NCBI GenBank assembly: GCA_015056055.1
Contig: SVHC01000005.1
Coordinates: 1-64,000 of the forward strand
From: Clostridiales bacterium
GTDB taxonomy: Bacteria > Bacillota > Clostridia > Christensenellales > Aristaeellaceae
Direction: 5' to 3'
DNA length: 64,000 bases
Positions 36,401 to 45,251 of the stretch are shown here, in pieces. Position numbers and translations under genes: made by a program. A model generated the notes under the pieces. The model was not told where the DNA came from and did not search any database. It saw only the letters and a list, made by a program, of their open reading frames with translations. Position 1 is the stretch's first letter, and every line of letters starts with the position of its first letter.

Positions 36401-37322
36401 TCCTGAGTTTGCCGGTCTTTCCAATTCCGAACTATGCGGTGTGCAGCGTCTGGATTATTGTCTGGACCATATCAAAAATTACCGGATCGCACAGCGCGTA
36501 ATGAACTTCACCGAAGGCATGGAACCGATGCTCGTTACTGCGCCCGCAAGTTGCCTGCGTCCCTTCTACGCATACAAATCACCGGGACTTATGCGAACCT
36601 ATACGGTTACCCGTTATGCGGTCGAAGATATTGAAGAAGCATTCGTCGTAATGGGACGCGTGCGCGTGGGAGAAGGAACCGTCTATATCTCCACCTTTGA
36701 AAATACGGCAGCACCGGATCATGAAAAGGATTATCCGAAATATTCCCGCCTGTACAACATCGTACTGCGCAATCTTTCCGGAAAGCGCTTTGGCAAAAAT
36801 CCGCTTGAGGGCGAATGCCTTGCACAGACGCTTGCCGCCGGAAGCGGAAAGCCCGAATATCTGCATGTTCTGCGCGGTGAACTTCCCGATACCGCCTATA
36901 TGCTCACCGCATGCGGCTATCAGGTGGAGCGCATGAATCCCAAGCCGCTGCTTGATATGTATCCCTTTGAAAAAGTTGCCTGCAAAAATGCACCGTATAT
37001 TTCTGAAGACGGCAAGGAAACCGTCGTTTACTATACGATCACTTCTCCCATCGTCCGCAAGCTGGAAAAGAATGTATCCGGCTTGCCCGATCCCATGGCG
37101 CAGACCTTCCTTGATGTGGACGTTGACGGCGAAATCGATCTTTATCTGAACGGTACACTTTGCGGCACAGCTTCCGGAAAGTGCACATTTGCCGACCTTT
37201 CCATCGAAGGCGGATACAATCACATTCTGATTCTGTTCCGCCCCGCAAAGAAAGGCAGCACACTTTCCATGCAGTGGCGCAATATCATGCACGAAGCGGA
37301 AACCTCATTCCGTTTTGAGTAA
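33429..37322 (+). CDS. Large glycoside hydrolase family 2-type protein (copy 2)
   Basis: This 1,297-residue tandem duplicate of the preceding gene is collinear throughout. It keeps the catalytic pair E430 (WSCGNEMRF) and E502 (SSGEMGLFHY), although the residue before NE differs (G in place of E). The whole C-terminal extension is also kept, so it is a property of this subfamily and not a fusion accident. Spacing to copy 1 is 36 bases with GAAGGAG before the ATG, indicating one operon. The likely role is hydrolysis of imported plant oligosaccharides; the linkage cannot be stated. Confidence 0.88.
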   Translation: MLYRFDEKRCLNGWWKIKPLYEGADACEYSVPPTDGFEEHEFLVPSFYNKPGDAVKHAGDAYYTRYPWRDKRVLDENADNLFDTFEYPVCWTAAPAAWIARTLDICKKPGKRYFIIAEAAGPIATLFVNGQKLAVHHDNTLPFPVEITDAITDGENSIAYLIEDYDMVSETKTRWPSGEIAYLVRGLWQDVYLIERDEIYIEDITIVTSVREKTFSVRFDAVNSSESPFEGYIRFCADGWNHDEKNAVSGEIALSAASGEKVTVSSELCWENPRLWDTDTPNLYMLTAQLVSSCGKTISVSHERFGFREVWIDGSDIMLNSHPVHLFSDWGHRITLHPFTRGWVAKWLGMIRDYNMNHSRLHTAPHPEFILEMADEAGIMITNEAALHGSGNTQGVMLDEYWEHAFRHIERFVARDKNHPCLVLWSCGNEMRFLSEGMDKCRKQLPEIRALFNRLDPTRPAYHEGDSSMWNESEQDIVSRHYGKECSGMGWWDKSRPLSSGEMGLFHYAAPNNTLQLGGDTVWENMLNVVRYSTEELGLLVNDCRANGVATIGPWNFSAHINLRTNKDKRFEYEDYTTPGPKPLIARRNTCEFVYWEEGKGYTRPPMTDSIPFMFRPFAAVDLSMRTSYFANRPLVKHYTFVNDLNRDVENALARVSVIFEGGCFASTARISVKRGMRTEADFDLTHDYPAGPAKLLIEVTDGDIVLDSWSRDITLDSFTEEKNLPKVFVMGDGSSEGLLNLLGCKYERIASINEAPAASIVLVERNTVRPGSTMNHDMIAFCKNGGRVILMEQTFSAFPGIRMEQKALLTAFTRDSFSPVLNRVPDIALRYWGDDPYSLLSGNSYVVKNVYKKDACERMHVIVDSGEGNFGSGDLESAAVFSLEEGDGIIYACQLLLTEKYELVSAAGRLMANLLHAAKAYRKTEERPVAVSRGGENLDALLEDVKSGGTLLVTEASEGAITKIGQAAGIPLTAYVEPEGTFNCIKAGVFPEFAGLSNSELCGVQRLDYCLDHIKNYRIAQRVMNFTEGMEPMLVTAPASCLRPFYAYKSPGLMRTYTVTRYAVEDIEEAFVVMGRVRVGEGTVYISTFENTAAPDHEKDYPKYSRLYNIVLRNLSGKRFGKNPLEGECLAQTLAAGSGKPEYLHVLRGELPDTAYMLTACGYQVERMNPKPLLDMYPFEKVACKNAPYISEDGKETVVYYTITSPIVRKLEKNVSGLPDPMAQTFLDVDVDGEIDLYLNGTLCGTASGKCTFADLSIEGGYNHILILFRPAKKGSTLSMQWRNIMHEAETSFRFE

Positions 37323-37403
37323 TCACCGGCATTTGCATAGCCCTTTGGGATAGCTGCACTATCTTTACTGAAAAAACTTTTTCGGCATAACAGGTTTTTT
37401 CGA

Positions 37404-37432
37404 TTGCGATTTATTGTCATTACTGGTATAAT
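37404..37432 (+). promoter_or_regulatory. Promoter of the M42 peptidase cluster
   Basis: TTGCGA (37404-37409), 17-base spacer, TATAAT (37427-37432), 28 bases before the ATG. The rest of the 138-base gap holds only T- and A-rich sequence. Confidence 0.65.
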
Positions 37433-37460
37433 AGAGAACGAAAGTGAGTGTGATCAAATC

Positions 37461-38498
37461 ATGGACGTAAAGACCTACCTGCAGGAGATCACCGCACTGG
37501 CAGGCGTTCCGGGACTCGAAAACGACGTCGGAAACCGCGTCGCTGAGGGATTCCGTCCCCTGTGCAATAGTGTGGAGATTGACAATCTTGGAAACGTCAT
37601 CGCACGCAAGGGCGAAAACGGCCCCGTAATCATGCTTTGCGCTCATATGGACGAAGTTGGTATGTATGTTTCCGCCATCGAAGATGACGGCTGCATCCGT
37701 ATCCGTCCCACCGGCGGTGTTGACCCGCGCATTCTGCCCGCGCACGAAGTTACCATTAAAGCGCGCGGCGGCGATGTATACGGCATTGTCGGTGCCAAGG
37801 CGCCGCATCTTCTGAAAGCGGATGAACGTGACAAAGTCGTAAACTTTACCAATCTGTATGTTGATATCGGCTATGATGCCGAAACTGTTCGCAAAATGAT
37901 CACCATCGGCGATGTCGTCGTTTATAATTCCCCCCTGCTTTCTCTGGAGGGCGGCTTCATCGCAGGCAAGACGTTTGACGACCGTGCAGGCGTTGCCGCA
38001 ATGATGGTTTGTGCAGAGAAGCTCGATCGTCTGCGCGCAAATGCTCAGGCTGTATTCGTAGCTTCCACGCAGGAAGAAATCGGAAGTAACGGCGCCCGCG
38101 TTTCCGCATGGTCCGTAAATCCCGATGTTGCCATCGCAATTGATGCTACTTTTGCAAACGGCACCACTTCTTCCAGCAGAGAAATCGATCCCGATAAGAT
38201 CGAAGTTGCAATGGGTCCGAACATTCATCCCGCTCTGTACAAGAAGCTGATGGAAGTTGCCGGACGCTATCGCATCAATGTTGTTACGAAAGTCTACTCC
38301 GGCGGTACCGGTACCGATGCATGGCAGCTGCAGACTGCACGCGACGGTATCCCCACGCTGCTGGTATCCATCCCCGTGCGCTATATGCACACCAGCGTTG
38401 AAACCGTAAAGGTGTCTACCATCGAAAATACCGGCGAGCTGCTCGCTCACTTCATTGACGACATCGCCCGCGAATGGGAGGATATCCAATGGTATTAA
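37461..38498 (+). CDS. M42 family metallopeptidase (first of three)
   Basis: This 345-residue di-zinc aminopeptidase/endoglucanase-type M42 enzyme degrades peptides inside the cell as a large tetrahedral oligomer. Visible metal-site motifs are LCAHMDEVG (H62, D64), TFDDRAG, TQEEIGSNGA (catalytic Glu pair), AIDATF and the final MHTSVETV histidine. The start at 37461 was chosen because the promoter -10 lies just upstream. The reading frame is open further but without a site. The next gene starts within its last bases. Confidence 0.93.
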   Translation: MDVKTYLQEITALAGVPGLENDVGNRVAEGFRPLCNSVEIDNLGNVIARKGENGPVIMLCAHMDEVGMYVSAIEDDGCIRIRPTGGVDPRILPAHEVTIKARGGDVYGIVGAKAPHLLKADERDKVVNFTNLYVDIGYDAETVRKMITIGDVVVYNSPLLSLEGGFIAGKTFDDRAGVAAMMVCAEKLDRLRANAQAVFVASTQEEIGSNGARVSAWSVNPDVAIAIDATFANGTTSSSREIDPDKIEVAMGPNIHPALYKKLMEVAGRYRINVVTKVYSGGTGTDAWQLQTARDGIPTLLVSIPVRYMHTSVETVKVSTIENTGELLAHFIDDIAREWEDIQWY

Positions 38499-39502
38499 AA
38501 GATCTTACCGCCCTGCGCGGCGTAGCCGGCAATGAAAAGGCCGTGCGCGATTTTATCATCGAAAAGGCTTCCCCCCTTGCTGAGGTTCGCGTTGACCGTA
38601 TGGGCAACGTATTCGCCTACAAAAAGGGCAAGGACAGTTCCCGTCACGTCATGCTCGCCGCCCATATGGACGAAGTCGGCATGATCGTAACCGAGATCAA
38701 CGATAAGGGCTTTTTGTCCTACGGCTGCTGCGGCGGCATCGATCCCCGTGTTGTCGTTTCCAAGCGCGTTCTCGTAGGCGAAAAGGCAGTTCCGGGCGTT
38801 ATCGGCGCAAAGGCTATCCATCTGCAGTCCGGCGGCGAAAGCAGCAGCGTTATGCAGCATAGTAGCCTTTACATTGATATCGGCGCTCCCGACAAGGCTG
38901 CAGCCGAAAAGCTCGTTTCCCCGGGCGACTATGTTTCCTTCGACAGCGACTGGGTCGAATTCGGCAACGGCCTCGTAAAGGCCAAGGCTCTTGACGACCG
39001 CGTAGGCTGCGCAGTTATGCTTGCCCTGCTCGAGGACGAGTATCCCTGCGATCTTACCTGCGTATTCACCGTTCAGGAAGAAACCGGCTGCCGCGGCGCT
39101 ACCACGGCACTGGACGGCCTTAAGGACCTCACCTGCGCTATCGTACTGGAAGGCACCACCGCCAACGATCTGGGCAACGTTCCGGAATACCAGCGCGTAT
39201 GCGTACCGGGCAAGGGCGCTGTCATCTCCTTCATGGACCATGGCACCATTGCTCACACGCAGCTGTGGCGCGCACTGCGCAAGCTTGCCAAGGAAAAGAA
39301 CATCAATTGGCAGTTGAAAAAGTATGTATCCGGCGGCAACGATGCAGGTGCCCTGCAGCGTTCCCACGGCCCGCTGCCTACCGCAGTTGTTAATGTGGCC
39401 TGCCGCTACATCCATTCGCCCAACAGCGTAGCCGCTCTGGCGGATGTTGACGCAGTTTATCAGCTTACGCATGCGTTCCTTCAGTCGAACGCTGAATTCT
39501 AG
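38489..39502 (+). CDS. M42 family metallopeptidase (second of three)
   Basis: This 337-residue M42 enzyme has LAAHMDEVGM, LDDRVGC, VQEETGCRGA and YIHSPNS motifs in the right order. The usual Asp in the fourth motif is replaced by Glu (VLEGTTANDL), as in some TET-type peptidases. Translation begins at the ATG at 38489 behind GGAGG, overlapping the end of the first peptidase gene. Substrate preference differs between copies in known TET peptidases, so the three may act on different N-terminal residues. Confidence 0.92.
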   Translation: MVLKDLTALRGVAGNEKAVRDFIIEKASPLAEVRVDRMGNVFAYKKGKDSSRHVMLAAHMDEVGMIVTEINDKGFLSYGCCGGIDPRVVVSKRVLVGEKAVPGVIGAKAIHLQSGGESSSVMQHSSLYIDIGAPDKAAAEKLVSPGDYVSFDSDWVEFGNGLVKAKALDDRVGCAVMLALLEDEYPCDLTCVFTVQEETGCRGATTALDGLKDLTCAIVLEGTTANDLGNVPEYQRVCVPGKGAVISFMDHGTIAHTQLWRALRKLAKEKNINWQLKKYVSGGNDAGALQRSHGPLPTAVVNVACRYIHSPNSVAALADVDAVYQLTHAFLQSNAEF

Positions 39503-39515
39503 GAGGTAAATGACA

Positions 39516-40505
39516 ATGAAACAGACTCTCCTGTCCCTGATCAGCGCTTACGGCGCAACCGGACGTGAAACCAACGTCGCCAATATTATCAGTGAAATGG
39601 TCAAGCCCTATGTTGATGATATCACCATCGATTCCATGGGCAATGTAATCGCCACCAAGAAGGGTCAGCCCGGCGGCAAGCGCATCATGCTGGCTGCTCA
39701 CACTGACCACATCGGCTTCGTCGTAATCGGCATTGAGGAAAAGGGCTTCCTGCGCGTTTCCAATGTCGGCGGTATCAGCCGTAACAACTCCTTCACCCGC
39801 CGCGTTGTATTTGAAAACGGCGTAAGCGGTGTTCTCTCTCACGAAATCCAGGATTTCAATGCCGGCAACTTCACCATGGACAAGATGTTCATTGACATCG
39901 GCGCCAAGACCCGTGAAGAAGCTGAAGCAATGGTAGACCTCGGTGACGTAGCTGTTTACGCTCCCGACATTTTCGAGATGGGCGACCGCGTTGTTGGTCC
40001 GGCTATGGACGACCGTGCAGGCTGCGCTATCGTAGTTGAGACCCTGAAGGCTCTCAAGGATACCAAGAATGAAGTTATCGCCGCTTTCACCGTTCAGGAA
40101 GAAGTCGGCATGCGCGGCGCATGGGCAGCCGCCTATTCCATCAATCCGGATGTCGGCATTGCTCTGGACGTTACCATGTGCGGCGACACCCCCAAGGGCA
40201 TTCACATCGCCGTCAACCTCGGCGAAGGTATCGCCATTAAGGTTATGGACTCCTCCGTCATCTGCACTCCCAGCGTAGTTAAGAGCCTGATCGATGCTGC
40301 TGAGCGCTCCGGTGCAAAGTACCAGCGTGAAGTTCTGGTCGGCGGCGGCACCGATACCACCGCTATCCAGCTGACCCGCGGCGGCATCCCCAGCGGTGCT
40401 ATCAGCATCCCCTGCCGCTACGTTCACAGCGCAGCTGAAACCATCGACATGAATGACTTCGAAGCCGGTGTTAAGACGCTGGTATCGTTCATCGAGAACT
40501 ACTAA
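39516..40505 (+). CDS. M42 family metallopeptidase (third of three)
   Basis: This 329-residue M42 enzyme has motifs LAAHTDHIGF, MDDRAGC, VQEEVGMRGA, ALDVTMCGD and YVHSAAETID. AGGAGG lies nine bases before the ATG at 39516; an ATG at 39510 sits too close to it. It differs most from the other two (HTDHIG in place of HMDEVG), so it is an older duplicate. Stop codon lies six bases before the large membrane protein gene. Confidence 0.92.
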   Translation: MKQTLLSLISAYGATGRETNVANIISEMVKPYVDDITIDSMGNVIATKKGQPGGKRIMLAAHTDHIGFVVIGIEEKGFLRVSNVGGISRNNSFTRRVVFENGVSGVLSHEIQDFNAGNFTMDKMFIDIGAKTREEAEAMVDLGDVAVYAPDIFEMGDRVVGPAMDDRAGCAIVVETLKALKDTKNEVIAAFTVQEEVGMRGAWAAAYSINPDVGIALDVTMCGDTPKGIHIAVNLGEGIAIKVMDSSVICTPSVVKSLIDAAERSGAKYQREVLVGGGTDTTAIQLTRGGIPSGAISIPCRYVHSAAETIDMNDFEAGVKTLVSFIENY

Positions 40506-40511
40506 TATACC

Positions 40512-42410
40512 ATGGTTGGAGTGCTCGTACTGATTTTATTCGAATTGTGCGGCCTCATTATCGCGCGCAGCCTGTTTTCAGGCTGCGCGCGTTCTGTACG
40601 TGCGTGGCTTGGTCTGTGCACAGGTACGGTTATGATGATGTGGTTCCCGGCACTTTTCGCCTTCTTTATGGATTTTACCGCAGCTGCACAGTGGTGCGGT
40701 ACCGCGCTTGCGGTAATTCTTGCGGGTGTATGCTTCTTCCTGAAACCGGATTTGAAGGATAACTTCCGCAAAGAGGATTCGCCTCCCGTAAAGCTGTTCG
40801 CACTTCTTGTCATCCCGCTTACTCTTATTTCCGCGTATCTGCAATATACGCACGTTCTCTGCCCCGGCGCAGACGGAACCCTGAATGTAGGCCAGTCCAC
40901 CTACGGCGATTTGTGCCTGCATCTGGGCATTGCAACCGGCCTTGAGAATGCAGCTTTCCCGCCGGAATACACAATCATGCCCGGCGTACTGCTGGGATAC
41001 CCCTTCCTGGCAGACGCACTTTCCTCCACAATGTATATTCTGGGAACGCCTCTTGCGCTTTCCTTCACGCTGCCCGGCACGCTGATGATGGCGCTGGTCT
41101 ACTGGGGAATGTGCATGTTCGCCTGGGAAATGACACGCAGACGCGGAGCTGTTATTCTTTCCTTCCTGCTGTTGTTTCTTGGCGGTGGACTCGGCTTTCT
41201 GTACACCTTTGATAAGGTATTCCAGGATTCCTCGCTGCTCAATCAGGCGCTGTTCGGTTACTACTATGCACCCGCCAACTACACGCAGGAAAATGTTCGC
41301 TGGGTCAACTCCGTGGTCGACCTGCTGATCCCGCAAAGAACGCTGCTTGCAGGATGGCTGATGGTGCTTCCCGCCTTCTATCTGCTTGCACGCGCTATGA
41401 ATACCGGAAACCGTCGTCTGTTCATTGCGCTCGGCATCTGGGCCGGTGCAATGCCGATGGTGCACACGCATTCCTTCCTTGCGCTCGGTGCAATCAGCTT
41501 CGGAGCGCTGGTATACGTATTCTTCCGGTACGAAAAGGAAAAGCGCGACGGCCTCTTCATGAATCTGTTCCTGTACGGCGTAATCGCATGCGTTCTTGCA
41601 CTGCCGCAGCTTCTTCTCTGGTCTTTCCCTCAGACGTTCGGCGGCGGCTATCCTGCCCTGAGCTTCAACTGGGTAAACACCACAGGCGACGGCCGCATGA
41701 TTGACGGCTACATCTGGTTCTGGGTCAAAAATGTCGGTCCCGTATTCCTTCTGCTGGTGCCCGCTGCTTTCAGCGCAAAAAAGCGCGGCCGTGCATTGGC
41801 CGCGGGCGCACTTTTCCTGTTCCTGCTCGCAGAATTTATCCAGTTTCAGGAAAATGAGTACGACAATATTAAGCTCTTCTACGTAGCATATATTGTGATG
41901 CTGCCGCTGGCCGCAAACTACCTGATGCTGCTTTATGACCGCCTTAAAGGCGTTCACGGGCGCGCGCTGCTTGCAGCGGTATTCCTCATTCTCACTCTAA
42001 CTTCGGGCAGCGTTTCCATCGTGCGCGAAGCCATCAGCAGTTACGGGCTTTTCAGTCCTCAGGATGTAAAAGCAGCCGATTTTGTCAGGGAAAACACGGA
42101 GCAGGACGCCGTATTCCTTACCGATACCGACCATATCAATCCTGTTTCTGTTCTCGCCGGCAGAACTGTTGTCTGCGGGCCGCAGCTGTATCTGCACTGG
42201 CACGGACTTGGAGAGGAATTCTATCGGCGCGAAGCGTATATCCGTGATGCGTACGCCAATCCCTCTTTCGAAAAACTCGCCGAATACGATATCGACTATG
42301 TCTATATCGGCTACACCGAGCGCAGCTGGGGTGCAGACGAAGATTGGTTCCGCGAAAACCTCTCTGTTGTTTACGATGAGAACGGCATTGCCATCTACTC
42401 TGTAGAATAA
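40512..42410 (+). CDS. Large multi-pass membrane protein, GT-C-like (unknown)
   Basis: This 632-residue protein has about twelve hydrophobic segments across most of its length, and long extracytoplasmic loops (for example one containing GQSTYGDLCLHLGIATGLEN). A ~120-residue soluble C-terminal tail begins around VKAADFVRENTEQD and ends DYVYIGYTERSWG. The layout resembles GT-C-type integral membrane glycosyltransferases and related unnamed proteins; I see no assured catalytic motif. It directly follows the M42 trio with a weak ribosome site, so it may be translated from the same transcript. Confidence 0.7.
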   Translation: MVGVLVLILFELCGLIIARSLFSGCARSVRAWLGLCTGTVMMMWFPALFAFFMDFTAAAQWCGTALAVILAGVCFFLKPDLKDNFRKEDSPPVKLFALLVIPLTLISAYLQYTHVLCPGADGTLNVGQSTYGDLCLHLGIATGLENAAFPPEYTIMPGVLLGYPFLADALSSTMYILGTPLALSFTLPGTLMMALVYWGMCMFAWEMTRRRGAVILSFLLLFLGGGLGFLYTFDKVFQDSSLLNQALFGYYYAPANYTQENVRWVNSVVDLLIPQRTLLAGWLMVLPAFYLLARAMNTGNRRLFIALGIWAGAMPMVHTHSFLALGAISFGALVYVFFRYEKEKRDGLFMNLFLYGVIACVLALPQLLLWSFPQTFGGGYPALSFNWVNTTGDGRMIDGYIWFWVKNVGPVFLLLVPAAFSAKKRGRALAAGALFLFLLAEFIQFQENEYDNIKLFYVAYIVMLPLAANYLMLLYDRLKGVHGRALLAAVFLILTLTSGSVSIVREAISSYGLFSPQDVKAADFVRENTEQDAVFLTDTDHINPVSVLAGRTVVCGPQLYLHWHGLGEEFYRREAYIRDAYANPSFEKLAEYDIDYVYIGYTERSWGADEDWFRENLSVVYDENGIAIYSVE

Positions 42411-42434
42411 TTGCTGACCGTAAGCTTAGCCTAA

Positions 42435-42478
42435 ATAAAAAAATACCGACAGATTCTTTGAATCCGTCGGTATTTTTT
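42435..42478. terminator. Bidirectional terminator
   Basis: 15-bp stem with one mismatch (42442-42456 with 42460-42474) with T-runs on both strands, between convergent genes. Confidence 0.88.
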
Positions 42479-42484
42479 CATAAC

Positions 42485-44005
42485 TTAGCGTTTCCCGCTG
42501 GAAAACATGCGGCGAATGCGCACGAATACTGCCTTCAATTCCCTGAGCTCAAAAACAGCTCCGGAAACAATCGCCACAATGCAGGCATAAACGCCCACTC
42601 CCACCGCATACAGCGCCCACTGCACATATCCTGCAGGCACAAGCTGAATGAAGAAGAACGGCAGCACAGTTATTGCAATCGTAGCAACCATACGCAATGC
42701 CCGGATGAAACTGAGCTTCATGGAAAGGTTTCTGTACTGACACGGAACAAATACCATCGACATGATGGCGCGATATGCATTGGCGCAAATCAGCGCAATC
42801 AAAAGACCGACAATGCCAAAGGGATAAATCAATGCGGCGCTCAGCGTCACGCTGATTATTGTCTGTCCCAGGGAATGGATTCTTGTTTCCTTGTAATGGC
42901 CGCCCGCCACAATCAGCATGGACTGCGGCATGCGAACATTGTGCATAAGACTGTTCACAGAAAAGAGCAGACCCACCAGCGGGAGATCATACACGGCATC
43001 TGTTACGCCGCTTGTATAGATGCGGATAAACGGCATAATCATGATGATCGTCACGGCATAAACCGCAGTAAGCAGTGTATAATACGAGAATTCGAATTCC
43101 CCGTATGCACGTTTCAGGGTATCCTTTTCTCCCAACGTGATCACGTTGCCAAAGGACGGCGCAAGTCCGCTGGAGAATACCGAAAGAACGCCCGCCACGC
43201 CGGTGATAATCATTGAGTACACATTGTACACGCTGACCGTCGCCATATCGCGCAAAAGCACCGTGATCAATGCAATTGGCGCACCTTTGTGAATGGCGAA
43301 AAGGATTTCATGGAAGAGCGCATCCTTGCTTTTGCTCAGCGCCGGATAATTGGGTTCTGCCTTTGGATCGATGTATGCGTAATTCTTCCGGCAATAAAGC
43401 GCCAGAATCAGCGCACGCAGGAACACTGCCGCCAACGCCCAGAAACGCAGCATCACCACATTCACGCCGCTATTCGCCAACACAATGATAATCAGCGTGT
43501 TGACCAGTGCATGCACGATTGACGAAATCGAAATCACATACATTCGCTGATCGGCATTGACCAGTGCGCGATGCTTGGAAAGAGTGAAAAAGTTCAGCGC
43601 ATTGCTTACGCCCAGGATCAGCACCAGCAAGCCGACATCAAGCGGCGAAAGTCCTTCCACCTGAATATAGAAAGGATATATCAGTGAAAGGATCAAAGCC
43701 AATGCGATAAAGATCAAACCCGAACGTAAATACAGCCTGCGCGCAGCAGCCATAACGGAACTGACTGCGGCATGATCTTTCTGTGCAAAAGGCTTATACA
43801 GTGCATAAACCGTAGCGTTCGAAAGTCCTGCCTCCACCAGATTGAAGTACGACATAAACTGCAGAATGGAAGACGTAAGTCCGTTAATCTCCGAGCCATA
43901 TGTCGTAAGAATCACGCGCGGCGTAATAAAACCAACGATCATTGTGATCAATTCAGCCGCCAGCGCCGCTGCGGAATTGTGCAGGTATCGTTTTGTTCTG
44001 TTCAT
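42485..44005 (-). CDS. Polysaccharide flippase-type membrane protein (Wzx/MATE-like)
   Basis: This 506-residue protein has about fourteen membrane segments. It starts NRTKRYLHNSAAALAAELITM and matches the oligosaccharide flippase family (PST exporter) by length and layout, with the hallmark YGSEINGLTSSILQFMSYFNLVE near residues 36-58. It would move lipid-linked glycan units outward. No glycan-assembly cluster surrounds it. It lies 36 bases after the MalY/PatB gene on the same strand, so it is probably co-transcribed. Confidence 0.85.
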   Translation of the reverse strand: MNRTKRYLHNSAAALAAELITMIVGFITPRVILTTYGSEINGLTSSILQFMSYFNLVEAGLSNATVYALYKPFAQKDHAAVSSVMAAARRLYLRSGLIFIALALILSLIYPFYIQVEGLSPLDVGLLVLILGVSNALNFFTLSKHRALVNADQRMYVISISSIVHALVNTLIIIVLANSGVNVVMLRFWALAAVFLRALILALYCRKNYAYIDPKAEPNYPALSKSKDALFHEILFAIHKGAPIALITVLLRDMATVSVYNVYSMIITGVAGVLSVFSSGLAPSFGNVITLGEKDTLKRAYGEFEFSYYTLLTAVYAVTIIMIMPFIRIYTSGVTDAVYDLPLVGLLFSVNSLMHNVRMPQSMLIVAGGHYKETRIHSLGQTIISVTLSAALIYPFGIVGLLIALICANAYRAIMSMVFVPCQYRNLSMKLSFIRALRMVATIAITVLPFFFIQLVPAGYVQWALYAVGVGVYACIVAIVSGAVFELRELKAVFVRIRRMFSSGKR

Positions 44006-44041
44006 CTGCTTTTCGGAAAAAGCGTGTTTATACGCCCGTTC

Positions 44042-45202
44042 CTATCCCCTTTTTTCCACAGCTTCCAGAAGCCGCTTCATTGCCTTTTCCAGTTCCGGAC
44101 GCGGAAGCGCGGCATTGATGCGCACAAATCCCCTGCCCTGCTCGCCAAATCCGCTGCCGCCCTGCACAATCCAGCCGGCTTCTTCACGCAGGAAGCGCAG
44201 AAGCTCTTCCTCGGGAATTCCAAGCGCGGTGCAATCCGCCCACAGGAGATATGTTCCTTCACGGCTTACAAGTTTCACCTGCGGGAAATGCTCGGCAAGG
44301 AATGCTTCCAGAGCATCGCAGTTTCCTTGAATGTAATCGAGCACCTCGTCCAGCCATTCTGCACCCTTTTCGTACGCTGCACAAAGAGCAGCACGGCCAA
44401 AGTACGGCACACCTGAGCCGCCGCATGCGCTAATGGTATTTTTCATAGCTTCGCGACGCTCCTCGTTTGCAATCACCATATTGGAAAGGCTGAGACCCGG
44501 CACATTGAACGTCTTGCTCGGTGCGGTCATAACCACGGCATCCGGATCCACCTTGGCATATACCGTGTGTTCCACGCCCTTGACAAGATCAAAGTGAATC
44601 TCATCCGAAACGACCATCACGCCGTTTGCGGCGCAAATGCTGTGAAGCTTTTCAAGCTCCTCTTTTTCCCACACGCGGCCGACAGGATTGTGCGGGCTGC
44701 AAAGGATCAAAAGCTTCGCACGGGGATCCGATGCCTTCTTTGCCAAATCCTCATAATCCATGCGATAGCGGCCGTTTTCATAAATCAGCGGATTTTCAAT
44801 CACGCGCCTGCCGTTTGCATTTACCACAGAGCGGAACGGCGGATACACCGGAGGTTGAATAATGACGCCGTCAGACACCTGCGTATAAGCCTGAACGCAC
44901 ATGGCAATTGCAGGAACAACGCCGTGAATGGGAACGATTTCTTCCTTCTTTACTTCCCATCCATGCCGTGAACGCATCCATGACTGCAGTGCCAGCACGT
45001 ATCTTTCATCCATGGAAGTGTATCCGTAAACGCCGCATTCCGTCATGCGACGGATTTCCTCCTGTACGCATTCCGGTGCCGGAAGCTCCATATCCGCAAC
45101 AGACATTGCAACAATGCCTTTCTGCTTTTCCGCTTCCGTTCGAGCTTCCCATTTATATGCACCCGTACCGGTACGGTCAGGCAGCCTGTCAAACTTACTC
45201 AT
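44042..45202 (-). CDS. MalY/PatB family PLP enzyme (C-S lyase/aminotransferase)
   Basis: This 386-residue fold-type I enzyme has PLP lysine K230 in MTAPSKTFNVPGLS, the N172/P173 pair in SPHNPVGRVW and D200 in VVSDEIH. It begins FDRLPDRTGTGAYKW, the signature of the MalY/PatB group, which combine cystathionine beta-lyase activity with weak aminotransfer. The likely reaction is cleavage of cystathionine or cysteine conjugates. The promoter lies just upstream and overlaps the zinc-ribbon remnant. Confidence 0.92.
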   Translation of the reverse strand: MSKFDRLPDRTGTGAYKWEARTEAEKQKGIVAMSVADMELPAPECVQEEIRRMTECGVYGYTSMDERYVLALQSWMRSRHGWEVKKEEIVPIHGVVPAIAMCVQAYTQVSDGVIIQPPVYPPFRSVVNANGRRVIENPLIYENGRYRMDYEDLAKKASDPRAKLLILCSPHNPVGRVWEKEELEKLHSICAANGVMVVSDEIHFDLVKGVEHTVYAKVDPDAVVMTAPSKTFNVPGLSLSNMVIANEERREAMKNTISACGGSGVPYFGRAALCAAYEKGAEWLDEVLDYIQGNCDALEAFLAEHFPQVKLVSREGTYLLWADCTALGIPEEELLRFLREEAGWIVQGGSGFGEQGRGFVRINAALPRPELEKAMKRLLEAVEKRG

Positions 45203-45222
45203 ACACGTATCACCTCATTATA

Positions 45223-45251
45223 ATTATACCATACAATAAAGGCATGCACAA
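45223..45251 (-). promoter_or_regulatory. Promoter of the MalY/PatB gene
   Basis: Minus strand TTGTGC (complement of 45246-45251), 17-base spacer, TATAAT (complement of 45223-45228). It lies inside the 3' part of the zinc-ribbon ORF. Confidence 0.6.

Noticed and set aside
40578..41957. 459-codon minus-strand frame opposite the large membrane protein
   Set aside because: Rich in His, Gln and Cys with no domain; an antisense shadow.
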